A stretch of 55,129 nt of DNA from Kiritimatiellia bacterium (GCA_028718125.1 JAQUMN010000024.1:1-55129); one strand, 5' to 3'; counted from the first letter of the stretch, positions 25,517 to 33,891 are shown. Notes: generated by a model from the sequence alone, not told the origin. Numbers and translations: made by a program.

Positions 25517-26986
25517 ATGAAAGGAAACCAAAGACGTGAAGAGCCGATGTTTGCCTGTGTGCGGATCGAGGCATTGATTCCCGCGGGGCATATATTGAGG
25601 AAAATAGACCGATGGATTGATTTTTCGATTATTCATGAGAAGACGGAAGATTTATACAGCAGTACGGGGCGGCCGTCAATTGACCCGGAAGTATTGATCC
25701 GGATGATGGTGGTGGGGTATTTGTACGGGATAACATCGGAACGGCGGTTGTGCCGGGAAGTACAGCTTAATCTAGCCTACCGGTGGTTTTGCAGGCTGAC
25801 CTTGGAAGACAAAGTTCCCGATCATTCCACGTTCAGCAAAAATCGCTATGGTCGTTTTTCTGAAAGCGGTCTATTCCGCGGGTTGTTTCAAGCGGTAGTT
25901 AAGCAGGCCCAGCAGCATGGGCTGGTGAAGGGGCAACACCTGACGGTAGACGCGACCACAGTGCAGGCGAATGCATCCTTGGGAAGTCTTGAAGAGATTG
26001 TCATCCCTTATGATCCGGAAGAGTATCTGGACAAAGTCGAACGAGAGAATCCTGCGGAAGAATCTCTGCCAGACAACCCGGACAATAAGATGACGAATGC
26101 GACGCATATAAGCCGTACGGATCCGGATGCGCGGCTGTTTCGGAAGCAGTTTGAGAGGACTAAGCCGGCTTACTCAGACAACGTGCTAATGGATAACGCC
26201 AGCCGGGTCATTCTGGATGTGGAAGTTACCGAACCGAATCTGCATCAAGAAGGGCAGGTTACCGGCGAGATGTTGCAGCGTGATCGGTTTACATACGGCA
26301 TCAAGCCGGAAACGATTGGAGGGGATAAGGCCTACGGATCGGGTCCTGCCGTACGAAGTATTTGTGAAGCAGGCGTGAAGCCGCACGTGGGGTTAGCGGC
26401 GCAAAAAAGGGCGCAAAGCGAAGGGATATATCCGAAAGAAGATTTTATTAATGACCAAATAAACGATGAGCTGATTTGTCCTGCAGGCAAGCGGCTGTGG
26501 AGACGAACGACGCATAAACGGAATCGGCAAATTGAATATGTATCGAGCAAGGCCGACTGCAAAGGGTGTGTCCGGAAGAGATTATGCACGCGCGCTCCTT
26601 GTCGAGTTGTTCATCGACATCTGGACAAAGAGTTTTTGGATTATGCCGCCGAGTTAAGAGGCACAGACGGCTACCGGATAAGCCAACGTTGCCGGAAGAA
26701 AGTGGAAATGTTGTTTGGCGAAGCCAAGGAATTCATGGGGCTACGCCGTGCTCGTCGCAGAGGATATCAGAACGTGATGGAGCAATGCCTGGTGACCGCG
26801 ACCGTACAGAATATCAAAAGGATAGTCCGTGCACTGGGAGGTCGAACACCCGGCATTACTAGAAATTACATCCCGTGGGCGTCTAATGCTCTTGCACGCA
26901 TGGTCGATGCTTTTCGGCTAACCATACAAAACGGAAAAGCGCTGTGGAGGGCTGCCACTTTTATCGAAAATCAGTCGCTGTGTTAA
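25517..26986 (+). CDS. IS1182-family transposase
   Basis: This is a DDE transposase of 489 residues, the normal length. ATG 25517 is preceded by a strong AGGAGG site. The N-terminal domain has the family block STGRPSIDPEVLIRMMVVGYLYG followed by ERRLCREVQLNLAYRWF. The catalytic acidic residues are probably the Asp in LTVDATTVQANAS, the Asp in GGDKAYGS and the Glu in MLFGEAKEFMGLRRARRRG. A Cys-rich zinc-binding segment (CKGCVRKRLC) precedes the last of these, as in other IS1182 members. It is flanked by the perfect inverted repeats it would act on, and nothing in the frame looks broken. Confidence 0.93.
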   Translation: MKGNQRREEPMFACVRIEALIPAGHILRKIDRWIDFSIIHEKTEDLYSSTGRPSIDPEVLIRMMVVGYLYGITSERRLCREVQLNLAYRWFCRLTLEDKVPDHSTFSKNRYGRFSESGLFRGLFQAVVKQAQQHGLVKGQHLTVDATTVQANASLGSLEEIVIPYDPEEYLDKVERENPAEESLPDNPDNKMTNATHISRTDPDARLFRKQFERTKPAYSDNVLMDNASRVILDVEVTEPNLHQEGQVTGEMLQRDRFTYGIKPETIGGDKAYGSGPAVRSICEAGVKPHVGLAAQKRAQSEGIYPKEDFINDQINDELICPAGKRLWRRTTHKRNRQIEYVSSKADCKGCVRKRLCTRAPCRVVHRHLDKEFLDYAAELRGTDGYRISQRCRKKVEMLFGEAKEFMGLRRARRRGYQNVMEQCLVTATVQNIKRIVRALGGRTPGITRNYIPWASNALARMVDAFRLTIQNGKALWRAATFIENQSLC

Positions 26987-27003
26987 AATATTGCTGCAAA
27001 AAA

Positions 27004-27025
27004 CAGGAGTTTTTCAACAGCCACT
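27004..27025 (-). repeat. right terminal inverted repeat of the IS
   Basis: Exact reverse complement of the left end at 25441-25462. Confidence 0.9.
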
Positions 27026-27572
27026 CGACAAGCGACAATTGAAAAGCAAGCAACCGCATTATTTCTCATTGCTCGATCATTCTCGTACGCTCGCCCGATG
27101 CCGCGCCGCCGCGTGCGCTGACGCGCACCCTGGTGTCTATAATAGTCCAGCGAGTTTTCAGGCGTGATTTCAGCGAAAAACTAGCGTGGAAACATAGGCG
27201 TGTAGCGCAAAAGAAGCGAGAAAATCACGGCGGACGGAACTGAATATTTGTGCAAAACGATAATACGGGCGTATATGTCTAGTACCGTATTGTCGGGCTC
27301 GCGACAGACGATGAGCGCTGGCCGTTTCTTCACGCCGCCGGCTTGAGTCGGATTATGGCAAGTGTTTGCGTTCCTTGAAATACGACATATCAAGGATCAA
27401 CGGCCGAAGTGTCGAATTGTAACGCTGGCGTTTATCCGCCGGCGTTTTTTGTTTTTCGGATTCATTCCGTTCGGCAGGCGCCAGGCCGCCGATGCCCTGG
27501 TGCGGGCGATAGGGCATAAGGAAACCGAATATTATCGAAAATCAAGGGTGAATTTGTTATCTTTCCTCCGCA
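27026..27572. other. gap between IS and cysD, mostly gene-free
   Basis: No intact gene is supported. A minus-strand frame ending near 27181 contains GGVKKRPALIVC, faintly like the first strand of MazF/PemK toxins, but the rest does not follow the family. Around 27090-27130 the DNA is GC-rich with GCGC palindromes. A TATAAT at 27138-27143 has no good -35. A strong terminator hairpin lies at 27421. The region may hold debris cut off by the IS insertion. Confidence 0.4.
27421..27458 (+). terminator. rho-independent terminator
   Basis: A 10-bp stem AACGCTGGCG/CGCCGGCGTT (one G-T pair) with a six-base loop is followed by TTTTTTGTTTTT. It is oriented to stop rightward transcription before cysD. 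No clear gene precedes it, so it may belong to a transcript now broken by the IS. Confidence 0.75.
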
Positions 27573-28406
27573 ATGAACAAGATACATGACGGACAAACCG
27601 ATATGGGCCGGCTGGATGAGCAGGAAAACAAAAGCATTTATATCATCCGCGAGGCCTATCATCATTTTCGCCATATAGCGGCGCTCTGGTCCATCGGCAA
27701 AGATTCCACTTCCCTATTATGGATGTGCAGGAAAGCATTTTTCGGCACAATTCCTTTCCCTGTCATTCATATTGATACCTCGTATAAGTTTCCGGATATT
27801 TACCGTTATCGCGATCAGAAGGCCAAGGAATGGGGATTAAAACTGATTGTTGCACAAAATAAAGCGGCCTTGAAAAATGCTGTTGGCCCACATTCCGGCT
27901 CAAAATTGGATTGCTGTAACATGCTGAAAACAGACGCATTGAAGCAGGTTATGGAACAATATGGGTTTAAGGCCATTTTGCTTGGGATCCGGCGTGACGA
28001 ACATGGTATTCGGGCCAAGGAAAGATACATGTCGCCCCGGGACGCAGGATTTAAATGGCAATATCAAGACCAGCCACCGGAATTATGGGACCAATATCAG
28101 GCGCAGGTTTCCGAAAAGTCGCACCTGCGGATTCATCCTCTGCTGCACATGTCGGAATTGGATATCTGGCAATATATTGAGCGGGAAAATATTCCGGTGA
28201 TTGATTTGTATTATGCCAGGAATGGCCGGCGCTATCGCAGCATAGGGTGTCAGCCATGCTGTAATCCGGTGGAATCGTCGGCTGATTCAGTGAGGACGAT
28301 TGTGGAAGAGCTTAAGGTGACAAAAATATCGGAGCGTTCAGGCCGGGCGCAGGATAAGGAAGATTTGTATACGATGCAGAAGTTGAGGGCTCTTGGCTAT
28401 ATGTGA
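27573..28406 (+). CDS. cysD: sulfate adenylyltransferase subunit 2 (CysD)
   Basis: CysD is the ATP-pyrophosphatase-fold subunit that joins sulfate and ATP to give APS and pyrophosphate, driven by its GTPase partner CysN. The P-loop-like motif is SIGKDS at residues 40-45, where most members have SGGKDS. Downstream are HIDTSYKFPDIYRYRD, GIRRDEHGIRAKER, the C-terminal HLRIHPLLHMSELDIWQYI, the CysD hallmark YRSIGCQPCCNPVES, and SERSGRAQDKEDLYTMQKLR. Length 277 residues is slightly short of typical. No good ribosome-binding site is visible at either ATG (27573 or 27603). The gene for CysN follows after a 339-base gap; no CysC or CysH is present in the window. Confidence 0.88.
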   Translation: MNKIHDGQTDMGRLDEQENKSIYIIREAYHHFRHIAALWSIGKDSTSLLWMCRKAFFGTIPFPVIHIDTSYKFPDIYRYRDQKAKEWGLKLIVAQNKAALKNAVGPHSGSKLDCCNMLKTDALKQVMEQYGFKAILLGIRRDEHGIRAKERYMSPRDAGFKWQYQDQPPELWDQYQAQVSEKSHLRIHPLLHMSELDIWQYIERENIPVIDLYYARNGRRYRSIGCQPCCNPVESSADSVRTIVEELKVTKISERSGRAQDKEDLYTMQKLRALGYM

Positions 28407-28745
28407 CTAAACCAATGTGTCTATGCCCTCATCCCAGGTGTCTCGAATTCGGTTCGCAAAAGCCATCGGCGATTCCGGTTCATCTATCCCGTTATCGCCC
28501 TTGCGCATCCGCGAGGATGGCGCTTCGTGCGACGCCGGAATATCTGAGCCGGACTTGCCTTGTTTTTGCGAAGTCCGCTCTGCGGACAGCCGAATTCGAG
28601 CCACGGTTGCATGCTGCCAAATTCCCTTCGTTAGAAGGGGGGCACGGCCACGTTTAGCGTGCTTGTCTTCTCTACAAAAAGTATTCCGGACTTCGAGATA
28701 TATTATTTACTTTGCGCTCTATGCGGTAAATAATCATAGTAGCAT
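28407..28745. other. structured gap between cysD and cysN
   Basis: There is no gene here. The stretch contains stacked hairpins: CGGACTT/AAGTCCG at about 28552-28579, GTCCGC/GCGGAC at about 28576-28590 (the two overlap and could switch), and CCCTTC/GAAGGG at about 28624-28639. None has a T-run. Frames open on both strands have no starts with signals. It is unusual for cysD and cysN to be separated this far. Confidence 0.45.
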
Positions 28746-29981
28746 ATGAGTGTAACAAAAATAGCATTTGTCGGTCACATTGACCACGGGAAATCAACGC
28801 TTTGCGGCCGCCTGCTGGCTGAAAGCGGGGCTGTTCCTCCAGATAAACTGGAAGACCTGCGCCAGGCATGCAAGGGAAAAAACAACGTAATTGACTATGC
28901 TTTTTGCATGGATGCCTTTTGTGAAGAGCGCGAAAGGCTCATGACAATTGACATTACCCAAATTCCGGTCCGTATTGCCGGCAAGAATTATCTGGTTATT
29001 GACACGCCCGGCCATGCCGAATTCATCAGGAATATGATAACCGGAGCATGCCAGGCGGATGCGGCTATTCTGGTGGTGGATGCCGCCGAAGGAATTGCTG
29101 GGCAAACACGACGACATGCGGCGATATTATCATTTCTTGGCATTAACCAGTGTATCGTGGCAATAAACAAGATGGACAGGATTGGTTATAACGAACGGCA
29201 TTTTTATGGATTAAAGCATAATGTAGAAGAATTGACTGCATCACTGGAAATAGCCACCTTGCATATAATTCCTGTTTCGGCAATGCACGGTGAGAATCTG
29301 ATGCATAGGAGCAAGGCAATGCCGTGGTACATCGGCCATACTCTGGTTGAGGCCTTAACTGGATTGCGTGCAGTGGAAGAATCATTCAAAGATTTACGGA
29401 TGGCGATCCAGGCTGTTTATCCAAGTGACCATAGGGACATTGCGGCGGCCCGTGTTGAGGCCGGCTGCGTTCATCAGGGAATGAAGGTTTTGGTTGAGCC
29501 AAATCATGTTGAACTATGTTTGTCGGATATAATTAAATACCCTCATTCGGTTAAGTCGGCAAAATCTGGCGATTGTATTGGTCTTGTGACAGACCGCGAT
29601 TCCTTTTTGCGGCGCGGCCATATTTTATTTAATCCGGATTCTCCGCCCCATGTAACGAATCATATTTGGGCAAATATAATCTGGCTTTCTGAGGCGCCCT
29701 TTAAGCCTGGAATGAGTTTAACCCTCAAGTTATTGACGCAAGAATCCGGCTGTTGTATCGCACAAGTCAAACAGCGTATGGATTCGTCAACATTAGAGGA
29801 TGAAGCAACGGAAGAGCAAATTCTTTGTTTATCCGATATCGGCCATGTCTTGATTACCACGGACAAAAAACTTGTTTGGGATGCTTTTAAGCATATCCCT
29901 GAAATGGGGCGATTTGTGCTGGAATTAGAAGGCCGGCTTGTTGGGGCGGGAACGATATTGGGGAGTTTTACCACGGATTAG
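28746..29981 (+). CDS. cysN: sulfate adenylyltransferase subunit 1, GTPase (CysN)
   Basis: CysN is the EF-Tu-like GTPase that couples GTP hydrolysis to APS formation by CysD. G1 is GHIDHGKST (residues 10-18), G3 DTPGH (86-90), G4 NKMD (141-144) and G5 VSAMHGEN. The switch I region reads ERERLMTID rather than the usual EREQGITID, losing the Gly-Ile. Domains II and III follow (RMAIQAVYPSD; ISDIGHVLITTDKKLVWD near the end). At 411 residues it is a little short and has no fused APS kinase domain. The last codons GSFTTD and the TAG stop are encoded by the start of a palindromic repeat (TTTTACCACGGATTAGACGG), so the natural C-terminus may have been replaced. Confidence 0.88.
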   Translation: MSVTKIAFVGHIDHGKSTLCGRLLAESGAVPPDKLEDLRQACKGKNNVIDYAFCMDAFCEERERLMTIDITQIPVRIAGKNYLVIDTPGHAEFIRNMITGACQADAAILVVDAAEGIAGQTRRHAAILSFLGINQCIVAINKMDRIGYNERHFYGLKHNVEELTASLEIATLHIIPVSAMHGENLMHRSKAMPWYIGHTLVEALTGLRAVEESFKDLRMAIQAVYPSDHRDIAAARVEAGCVHQGMKVLVEPNHVELCLSDIIKYPHSVKSAKSGDCIGLVTDRDSFLRRGHILFNPDSPPHVTNHIWANIIWLSEAPFKPGMSLTLKLLTQESGCCIAQVKQRMDSSTLEDEATEEQILCLSDIGHVLITTDKKLVWDAFKHIPEMGRFVLELEGRLVGAGTILGSFTTD

Positions 29982-29995
29982 ACGGATGACACTGA
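29964..29995. repeat. CACGGAT-type repeat, left of the GxxExxY gene
   Basis: TTTTACCACGGATTAGACGG followed by ATGACACTGAT. It overlaps the last codons and stop of cysN and ends directly at the ATG of the GxxExxY gene. Related words are at 30375-30395 and, in a fresh copy, at 33921-33946 (TTTTTACCACGGATGACACGG). Confidence 0.55.
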
Positions 29996-29996
29996 T

Positions 29997-30368
29997 ATGG
30001 AGACGTTGATACACGAGAAATTGAGTGGGGTGATAATAGGTGCGGCTATGGCAGTCCTGAACGAACTGAAGCCGGGGCTTGATGAAAAGCTCTATGAAAA
30101 CGCACTTGTAATCGAACTACTCCAGCGAGGTCATTCGGTCAATCAGCAGAAGGTATTTAAGGTTAAGTATAAGGGACATGGAATCGGCAGTCTTATTCCC
30201 GATTTGATTATCGATGATCTGGTTATTGTTGATTCTAAAGTTGTTTCAGCGTTTAATGAAACCCATCTGGCACAAATGACAGGCTATTTGGCCTTGACCG
30301 GATTGCGTCTTGCGCTACTACTGAATTTTAAATATGCGACATTGAAATGGAAACGAGTAGTGAAATGA
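29997..30368 (+). CDS. GxxExxY protein (PD-(D/E)xK-like nuclease fold)
   Basis: This is a 123-residue protein with the family-defining motif at residues 27-33 (GLDEKLY). Residues ~65-82 (LIPDLIIDDLVIVDSK) fit the PD...(D/E)xK active-site pattern of restriction-endonuclease-like folds. The tail LTGLRLALLLNFK is also typical. The biological role of the family is not established. No ribosome-binding site is visible; the ATG comes 16 bases after the cysN stop. Palindromic CACGGAT-type repeats flank it on both sides. Because its function is unrelated to sulfate activation, it is probably a guest within this cluster rather than part of it. Confidence 0.85.
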   Translation: METLIHEKLSGVIIGAAMAVLNELKPGLDEKLYENALVIELLQRGHSVNQQKVFKVKYKGHGIGSLIPDLIIDDLVIVDSKVVSAFNETHLAQMTGYLALTGLRLALLLNFKYATLKWKRVVK

Positions 30369-30373
30369 TAAAT

Positions 30374-30459
30374 GGCACGGATAATACTGATTATTGACGG
30401 GCGCTAAGTGGCCGTCAACGGCTAAACTATCCGTAAAATCAGAGTAATCAGTGGTTGAT
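30374..30459. repeat. CACGGAT-type inverted repeat, right of the GxxExxY gene
   Basis: The left arm GCACGGATAATACTGATTAT at 30374-30393 and the right arm ATCCGTAAAATCAGAGTAAT at about 30429-30448 are imperfect complements around a GC-rich centre that itself contains TTGACGG/CCGTCAA. Together with 29964-29995 the repeats bracket the GxxExxY gene. Confidence 0.55.
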
Positions 30460-30491
30460 TATTTTTGGATATAAGTCCGCGTTGATAAATT

Positions 30492-31817
30492 ATGTGTCGT
30501 ATTCTTATCGGCCTGGATGGAATGCCTTTCGAGTTAATGCAACGGCTCGTCAAAGACGGCGTCATGCCGAATCTTGGCAGGCTTATGCAACAGGGATCTT
30601 GTGTTTCCATGCGTTCTTCCTTGCCGTCTATATCGTCAGTGGCCTGGAGTTCGGTGATAACAGGCGTCAATCCGGGCAGGCATGGTATTTTTGGTTTTAC
30701 CGATCTTGAACCAAACTCCTACAAATACAAGTTCCCCATGTTATCCGATTTATGCGCGGAACCTTTCTGGGAGACTTTAAATCGAAGAGGGCTCCAGACC
30801 GTAGTCATCAATGTTCCGGCCACCTATCCGGCCCCGCAAGTTGATGGCTTGCTGATTTCCGGCTTTGTAGTCCCGGATTTTGAACAGGCGATATATCCGA
30901 AGGAACTTTTGCCCGTTTTGAAGGAAATGAATTACCGCGTGGACCTGGATTTGGATGTGGCAAAACATGATCTTGATGAATTTATGGATGACTTGTTGAA
31001 GGTTGTTGAAACCCGGATAAACTTTGCGCGACGGGCGTGGGAATCGGTTGCCTGGGATGTTTTTATGCTTGTTTTTACCGAGACGGATCGTTTGCACCAT
31101 TTTTTATTCGATGCGGTGGAAGACAGAAGGCATTCCCGGCATGAGCGAGCCATGGAGCTTTATTGCCGGATTGATTCATGGATTGGTGAAATATTGAACA
31201 AAGGCACGGGAGAGGAGCGCATTATTGTAATGAGCGATCACGGCTTTTGCCGGTTGGAACAGGAAGTTCATATAAACGTGTTTCTTGGGGAACAAGGATG
31301 GCTTTGTTTGCGTGAAGGCGGAGAATTTCCCGTAGACATGCTGCCCCAGACCAAAGCTTTTGCCCTTGATCCCTGCCGGATATACCTGCACCGCAAAGGC
31401 CGCTTCCCTTGTGGATCGGTGATGCCGGAAGACGAAGAGAAATTGGTTAAGGAACTGGAATCGGCGTTATATTCAATGACTTTTAACGGCCGACCTGTGG
31501 TTAAAAAGGTGTTTCATAAGAAAGATATATACACGGGTCCTCAGACCGATAGGGCGCCGGATATGGTGGTTCTTCCTGAAAATGGATTTGATTTTAAGGC
31601 CGCTATGACCCTCCCTCGCCAAGGCTTTGGAGGGTTCCGCAAAAATACCCCGCGGCTTGCCACGGGGTGCTTCACGCAAAGCAATATATTCGCCGCCAGC
31701 CGGTTTGCGGGAATGCATACTTATGAGAACGCGTTTTTAATGTGCAGCGATAAAAATGTTTCTATTCCGACTGACCCCGATGTGAGTTATGTTCGCAAGA
31801 TGATGGATATGCACTGA
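30492..31817 (+). CDS. alkaline-phosphatase-superfamily protein (type I phosphodiesterase/nucleotide pyrophosphatase fold)
   Basis: This 441-residue enzyme belongs to the metal-dependent superfamily that hydrolyses or transfers phosphate mono- and diesters. The first metal-binding Asp is in GLDG (residues 7-10). The nucleophile position is Ser48 in the motif SSVAWSSVITG, matching Thr of NPP enzymes, followed by NPGRHGIF. The second metal site is MSDHGF, and the last metal His is in AGMHTYENAF. There is no signal peptide or anchor, unlike its two paralogs here. Between FDFKAAM and SNIFAAS about 24 residues (LPRQGFGGFRKNTPRLATG and neighbours) are encoded by two inserted palindromes. The substrate is unknown. 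It is co-directional with cysDN. Confidence 0.82.
   Translation: MCRILIGLDGMPFELMQRLVKDGVMPNLGRLMQQGSCVSMRSSLPSISSVAWSSVITGVNPGRHGIFGFTDLEPNSYKYKFPMLSDLCAEPFWETLNRRGLQTVVINVPATYPAPQVDGLLISGFVVPDFEQAIYPKELLPVLKEMNYRVDLDLDVAKHDLDEFMDDLLKVVETRINFARRAWESVAWDVFMLVFTETDRLHHFLFDAVEDRRHSRHERAMELYCRIDSWIGEILNKGTGEERIIVMSDHGFCRLEQEVHINVFLGEQGWLCLREGGEFPVDMLPQTKAFALDPCRIYLHRKGRFPCGSVMPEDEEKLVKELESALYSMTFNGRPVVKKVFHKKDIYTGPQTDRAPDMVVLPENGFDFKAAMTLPRQGFGGFRKNTPRLATGCFTQSNIFAASRFAGMHTYENAFLMCSDKNVSIPTDPDVSYVRKMMDMH
31608..31668. repeat. two palindromes inside the phosphodiesterase-like gene
   Basis: ACCCTCC/GGAGGGT arms enclose 31608-31635, and ACCCCG/CGGGGT arms enclose 31647-31668. Both lie in the coding frame and their translation has no counterpart in the paralogs at 31924 and 34586. 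I have seen similar palindromes in other uncultured-bacterium genomes, but that is recollection. Confidence 0.6.
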
Positions 31818-31843
31818 AAGACAAAATAATATTTACCGCATAG

Positions 31844-31919
31844 AACGCAAAGATCGCAGAGATAATGGAGAAAGGAAAAAGATTATATTGTTTTTCTTTG
31901 TGTTCTTTGCGGTTAAAAC
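31844..31919. repeat. imperfect inverted repeat, CGCAAAG family (copy 5)
   Basis: The left arm ACCGCATAGAACGCAAAGAT at about 31844 and the right arm CTTTGTGTTCTTTGCGGTTA ending about 31917 are imperfect complements. It lies between two converging genes, starting 26 bases after one stop and ending next to the stop of the other. A bidirectional termination role is possible. An A/T-rich TTGTTTTTC precedes the right arm. Confidence 0.6.
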
Positions 31920-31923
31920 CGAC

Positions 31924-33891
31924 CTATCCGAATGTGGCAGGGACGTCAAAAGTAGAAGCGATAAAGGGCGCCAGATCGGTTATGGCCGGATTTTCAAGTC
32001 CCAACGATCGGTTTGCGAGAAGGATGCCCGGCACGCAATCAGCTTCCACGGTATGGTCGCCGCTCCACGGGTCGGTATTAGGGCTGAAGGAAACGGCATT
32101 GATCCCGCCCAGGACGCTTTCCCATGAGATTCTAAATGGAGGAGCATATCCCAAGACCAGGTCGGGCGCTTGCCCGGCACAGGGGCCGGCATACAGTTCG
32201 GAAGCTTTATAAACGGATTTAAAAACAGGCTCTCCAGTCATGGGATCAGGGGTATTCAGCAGGCGGGATTTTAATTCCTCTTTAAATTGTTCGGCGGCAG
32301 AGCCGGAAGGAACAATCCCATAAGGTTCCCGTCCTTTGATGTTGAGATACAAGGCATTCATTCCAATTCCATAAGCGCGGGTGTTTTTCCAATCGCAATC
32401 ATTGAAGATGGACCGTTGTGTGTCCGGCGAGCTTTGACCGCACATCAGATACCCCTGGTCCCTGAGCCAGGCATTCAGATGGAACTGCCTGCTGAACGGC
32501 GCAAAACCGTGGTCCGACATAATCAGGATAAGTGTGCGGGACGAATCTTCAATCGGCAATGTTCCGATGAGACGATCCATTTGCTTGTATAACCATGGAA
32601 TAAAATCCCCGTGGCGCTTGGCCAGGGCCGGGGAATAGGCGGTATGAGTCTGGTCAAAGGCGCGCCAGAACATATGAGAGTTGGCGTCAAGCGAAGAAAA
32701 ATGGAAGAAAAAAAAGCCGTCATTAAAACGATGGTATTCGGATTCAAAAAGGCGTTGTTGCTCCCTTAACACGTCAACGGCCTGGTGCCGGTAATCGTCA
32801 TCGGAAAGAGCTCCGGCCGATAGCGCTCGGGTCTCTTCCGGCAATCCCTGGGTGTAAAAAAGTCCAATATCACGCGCAAGGGCGGGAGCATAATTTGATG
32901 GCGTTGAAATCGGCAGTGCCGGATTGGCAGGGTCAATATTCAAGGGCGACAAGTACAATGAGAAGGGATTGCGCGCGCTTTTAAGGTAAAACCGGCAGAT
33001 TGCTGAGGCTTCAGCGATGTATGGAAGAAACGATAATGTAACCTGAATCCAATTGCTCCATTCTCCCTCTTTCAATTTTATGTCAGTGTTCTGAACTTTT
33101 ATACGAGCGGCACGATTCGATGAATCGGGTTCAGCATAAATGACCAGAGAAGATTTGTGTCCCTCACTGCGGAATGGATTTTGGATGCCGGGGGCATGGC
33201 AGACAATCCGTTTGCCGTCGTTTGTAACGCGTTCAATCCTTCCACCGGCCACATCCCGCGCTGTTTCACTGGTGTCATCGGTAAAGAGCGTGAAGAATCC
33301 ATGGCTGCCGTAAAGGTCGGGAGTGCCCATGCCGGAGAGAGTTTTGGCGTGGGTGGGCGTGGGAGGAATATTGACAGGAACGCGCAAGGCCGTGCAATTT
33401 ATGCCGTGCTTTTCCAGTTCAACCCACAATGTTTTCCCCTGACGGAAATTCTGCATTTTTGGGGAAGAAACCGGCAAAATATAAGAGCCTACAGTGAGTT
33501 TATGTGGTGGCGGTTCAATGAGTCCCATGGAGCAGAATGGCGCCAGCGTGGAGGGGTTGCGGTGGATAAAATCAAAAATGCCGTGAACGCCCGGGTTGGC
33601 GCCTGAAATGAAACCAGACCAGGCCACGGGACTTTGCGGCGGACTGGAGGTCTGGAGGCATTTTAATCCGTTTATTTCCGTCAGACGCCGGCAATTCGGC
33701 ATAAAGCCTTCGCGGATAAAACGCTGAACCAGTTTTGGGTCCATGCCGTCAATGCCCAGAATGACAACCCGGCGCGGGATGGCGGGCTTGGAACGCAGAA
33801 AAGCCGGGAAACCAGTCGCAAGCACAGCGCTTGTTGCGGCTAATTTCAGGAAATCTCGGCGGGTGTATTTGTTTGCATCAATCATGACCAA
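31924..33891 (-). CDS. Tat-exported alkaline-phosphatase-superfamily protein
   Basis: This 655-residue enzyme starts with a twin-arginine export signal (TRRDFLKLAATSAVLATGF, residues 10-28), so it acts folded outside the cytoplasm. The metal Asp is in GIDGMD (Asp48), the nucleophile Ser87 in SPVAWSGFISGANPGVHGIF, the second metal motif MSDHGFAPF, and the last His region is near WSGDHTVEADCVPG. A beta-rich insertion (about residues 200-330) separates the halves of the catalytic domain, as in its paralog at 34586. Substrate unknown; the family includes phosphodiesterases, phosphoglycerol transferases and related enzymes. It would be last in the leftward envelope operon, but a GIY-YIG/palindrome insertion now lies between it and the preceding gene. 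Confidence 0.85.
   Translation of the reverse strand: MVMIDANKYTRRDFLKLAATSAVLATGFPAFLRSKPAIPRRVVILGIDGMDPKLVQRFIREGFMPNCRRLTEINGLKCLQTSSPPQSPVAWSGFISGANPGVHGIFDFIHRNPSTLAPFCSMGLIEPPPHKLTVGSYILPVSSPKMQNFRQGKTLWVELEKHGINCTALRVPVNIPPTPTHAKTLSGMGTPDLYGSHGFFTLFTDDTSETARDVAGGRIERVTNDGKRIVCHAPGIQNPFRSEGHKSSLVIYAEPDSSNRAARIKVQNTDIKLKEGEWSNWIQVTLSFLPYIAEASAICRFYLKSARNPFSLYLSPLNIDPANPALPISTPSNYAPALARDIGLFYTQGLPEETRALSAGALSDDDYRHQAVDVLREQQRLFESEYHRFNDGFFFFHFSSLDANSHMFWRAFDQTHTAYSPALAKRHGDFIPWLYKQMDRLIGTLPIEDSSRTLILIMSDHGFAPFSRQFHLNAWLRDQGYLMCGQSSPDTQRSIFNDCDWKNTRAYGIGMNALYLNIKGREPYGIVPSGSAAEQFKEELKSRLLNTPDPMTGEPVFKSVYKASELYAGPCAGQAPDLVLGYAPPFRISWESVLGGINAVSFSPNTDPWSGDHTVEADCVPGILLANRSLGLENPAITDLAPFIASTFDVPATFG

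Larger units (their letters stand above)
25441..27025 (+). mobile_element. IS1182-like insertion sequence, apparently intact
   Basis: The element is 1585 bp with perfect 22-bp terminal inverted repeats (outer end AGTGGCTGTTGAAAA) and one transposase gene between them. The bases just outside (CTTC on the left, CGAC on the right) show no obvious target duplication. It inserted directly behind the STN-like gene. Intact reading frame and perfect ends suggest a recent arrival. Confidence 0.9.

Noticed and set aside
27181..27393. Minus-strand ORF with GGVKKRPALIVC, faintly like a MazF/PemK toxin
   Set aside because: Only the first strand resembles the family; there is no conserved remainder, no antitoxin and no ribosome-binding site. 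Kept only as a remark in the gap entry.
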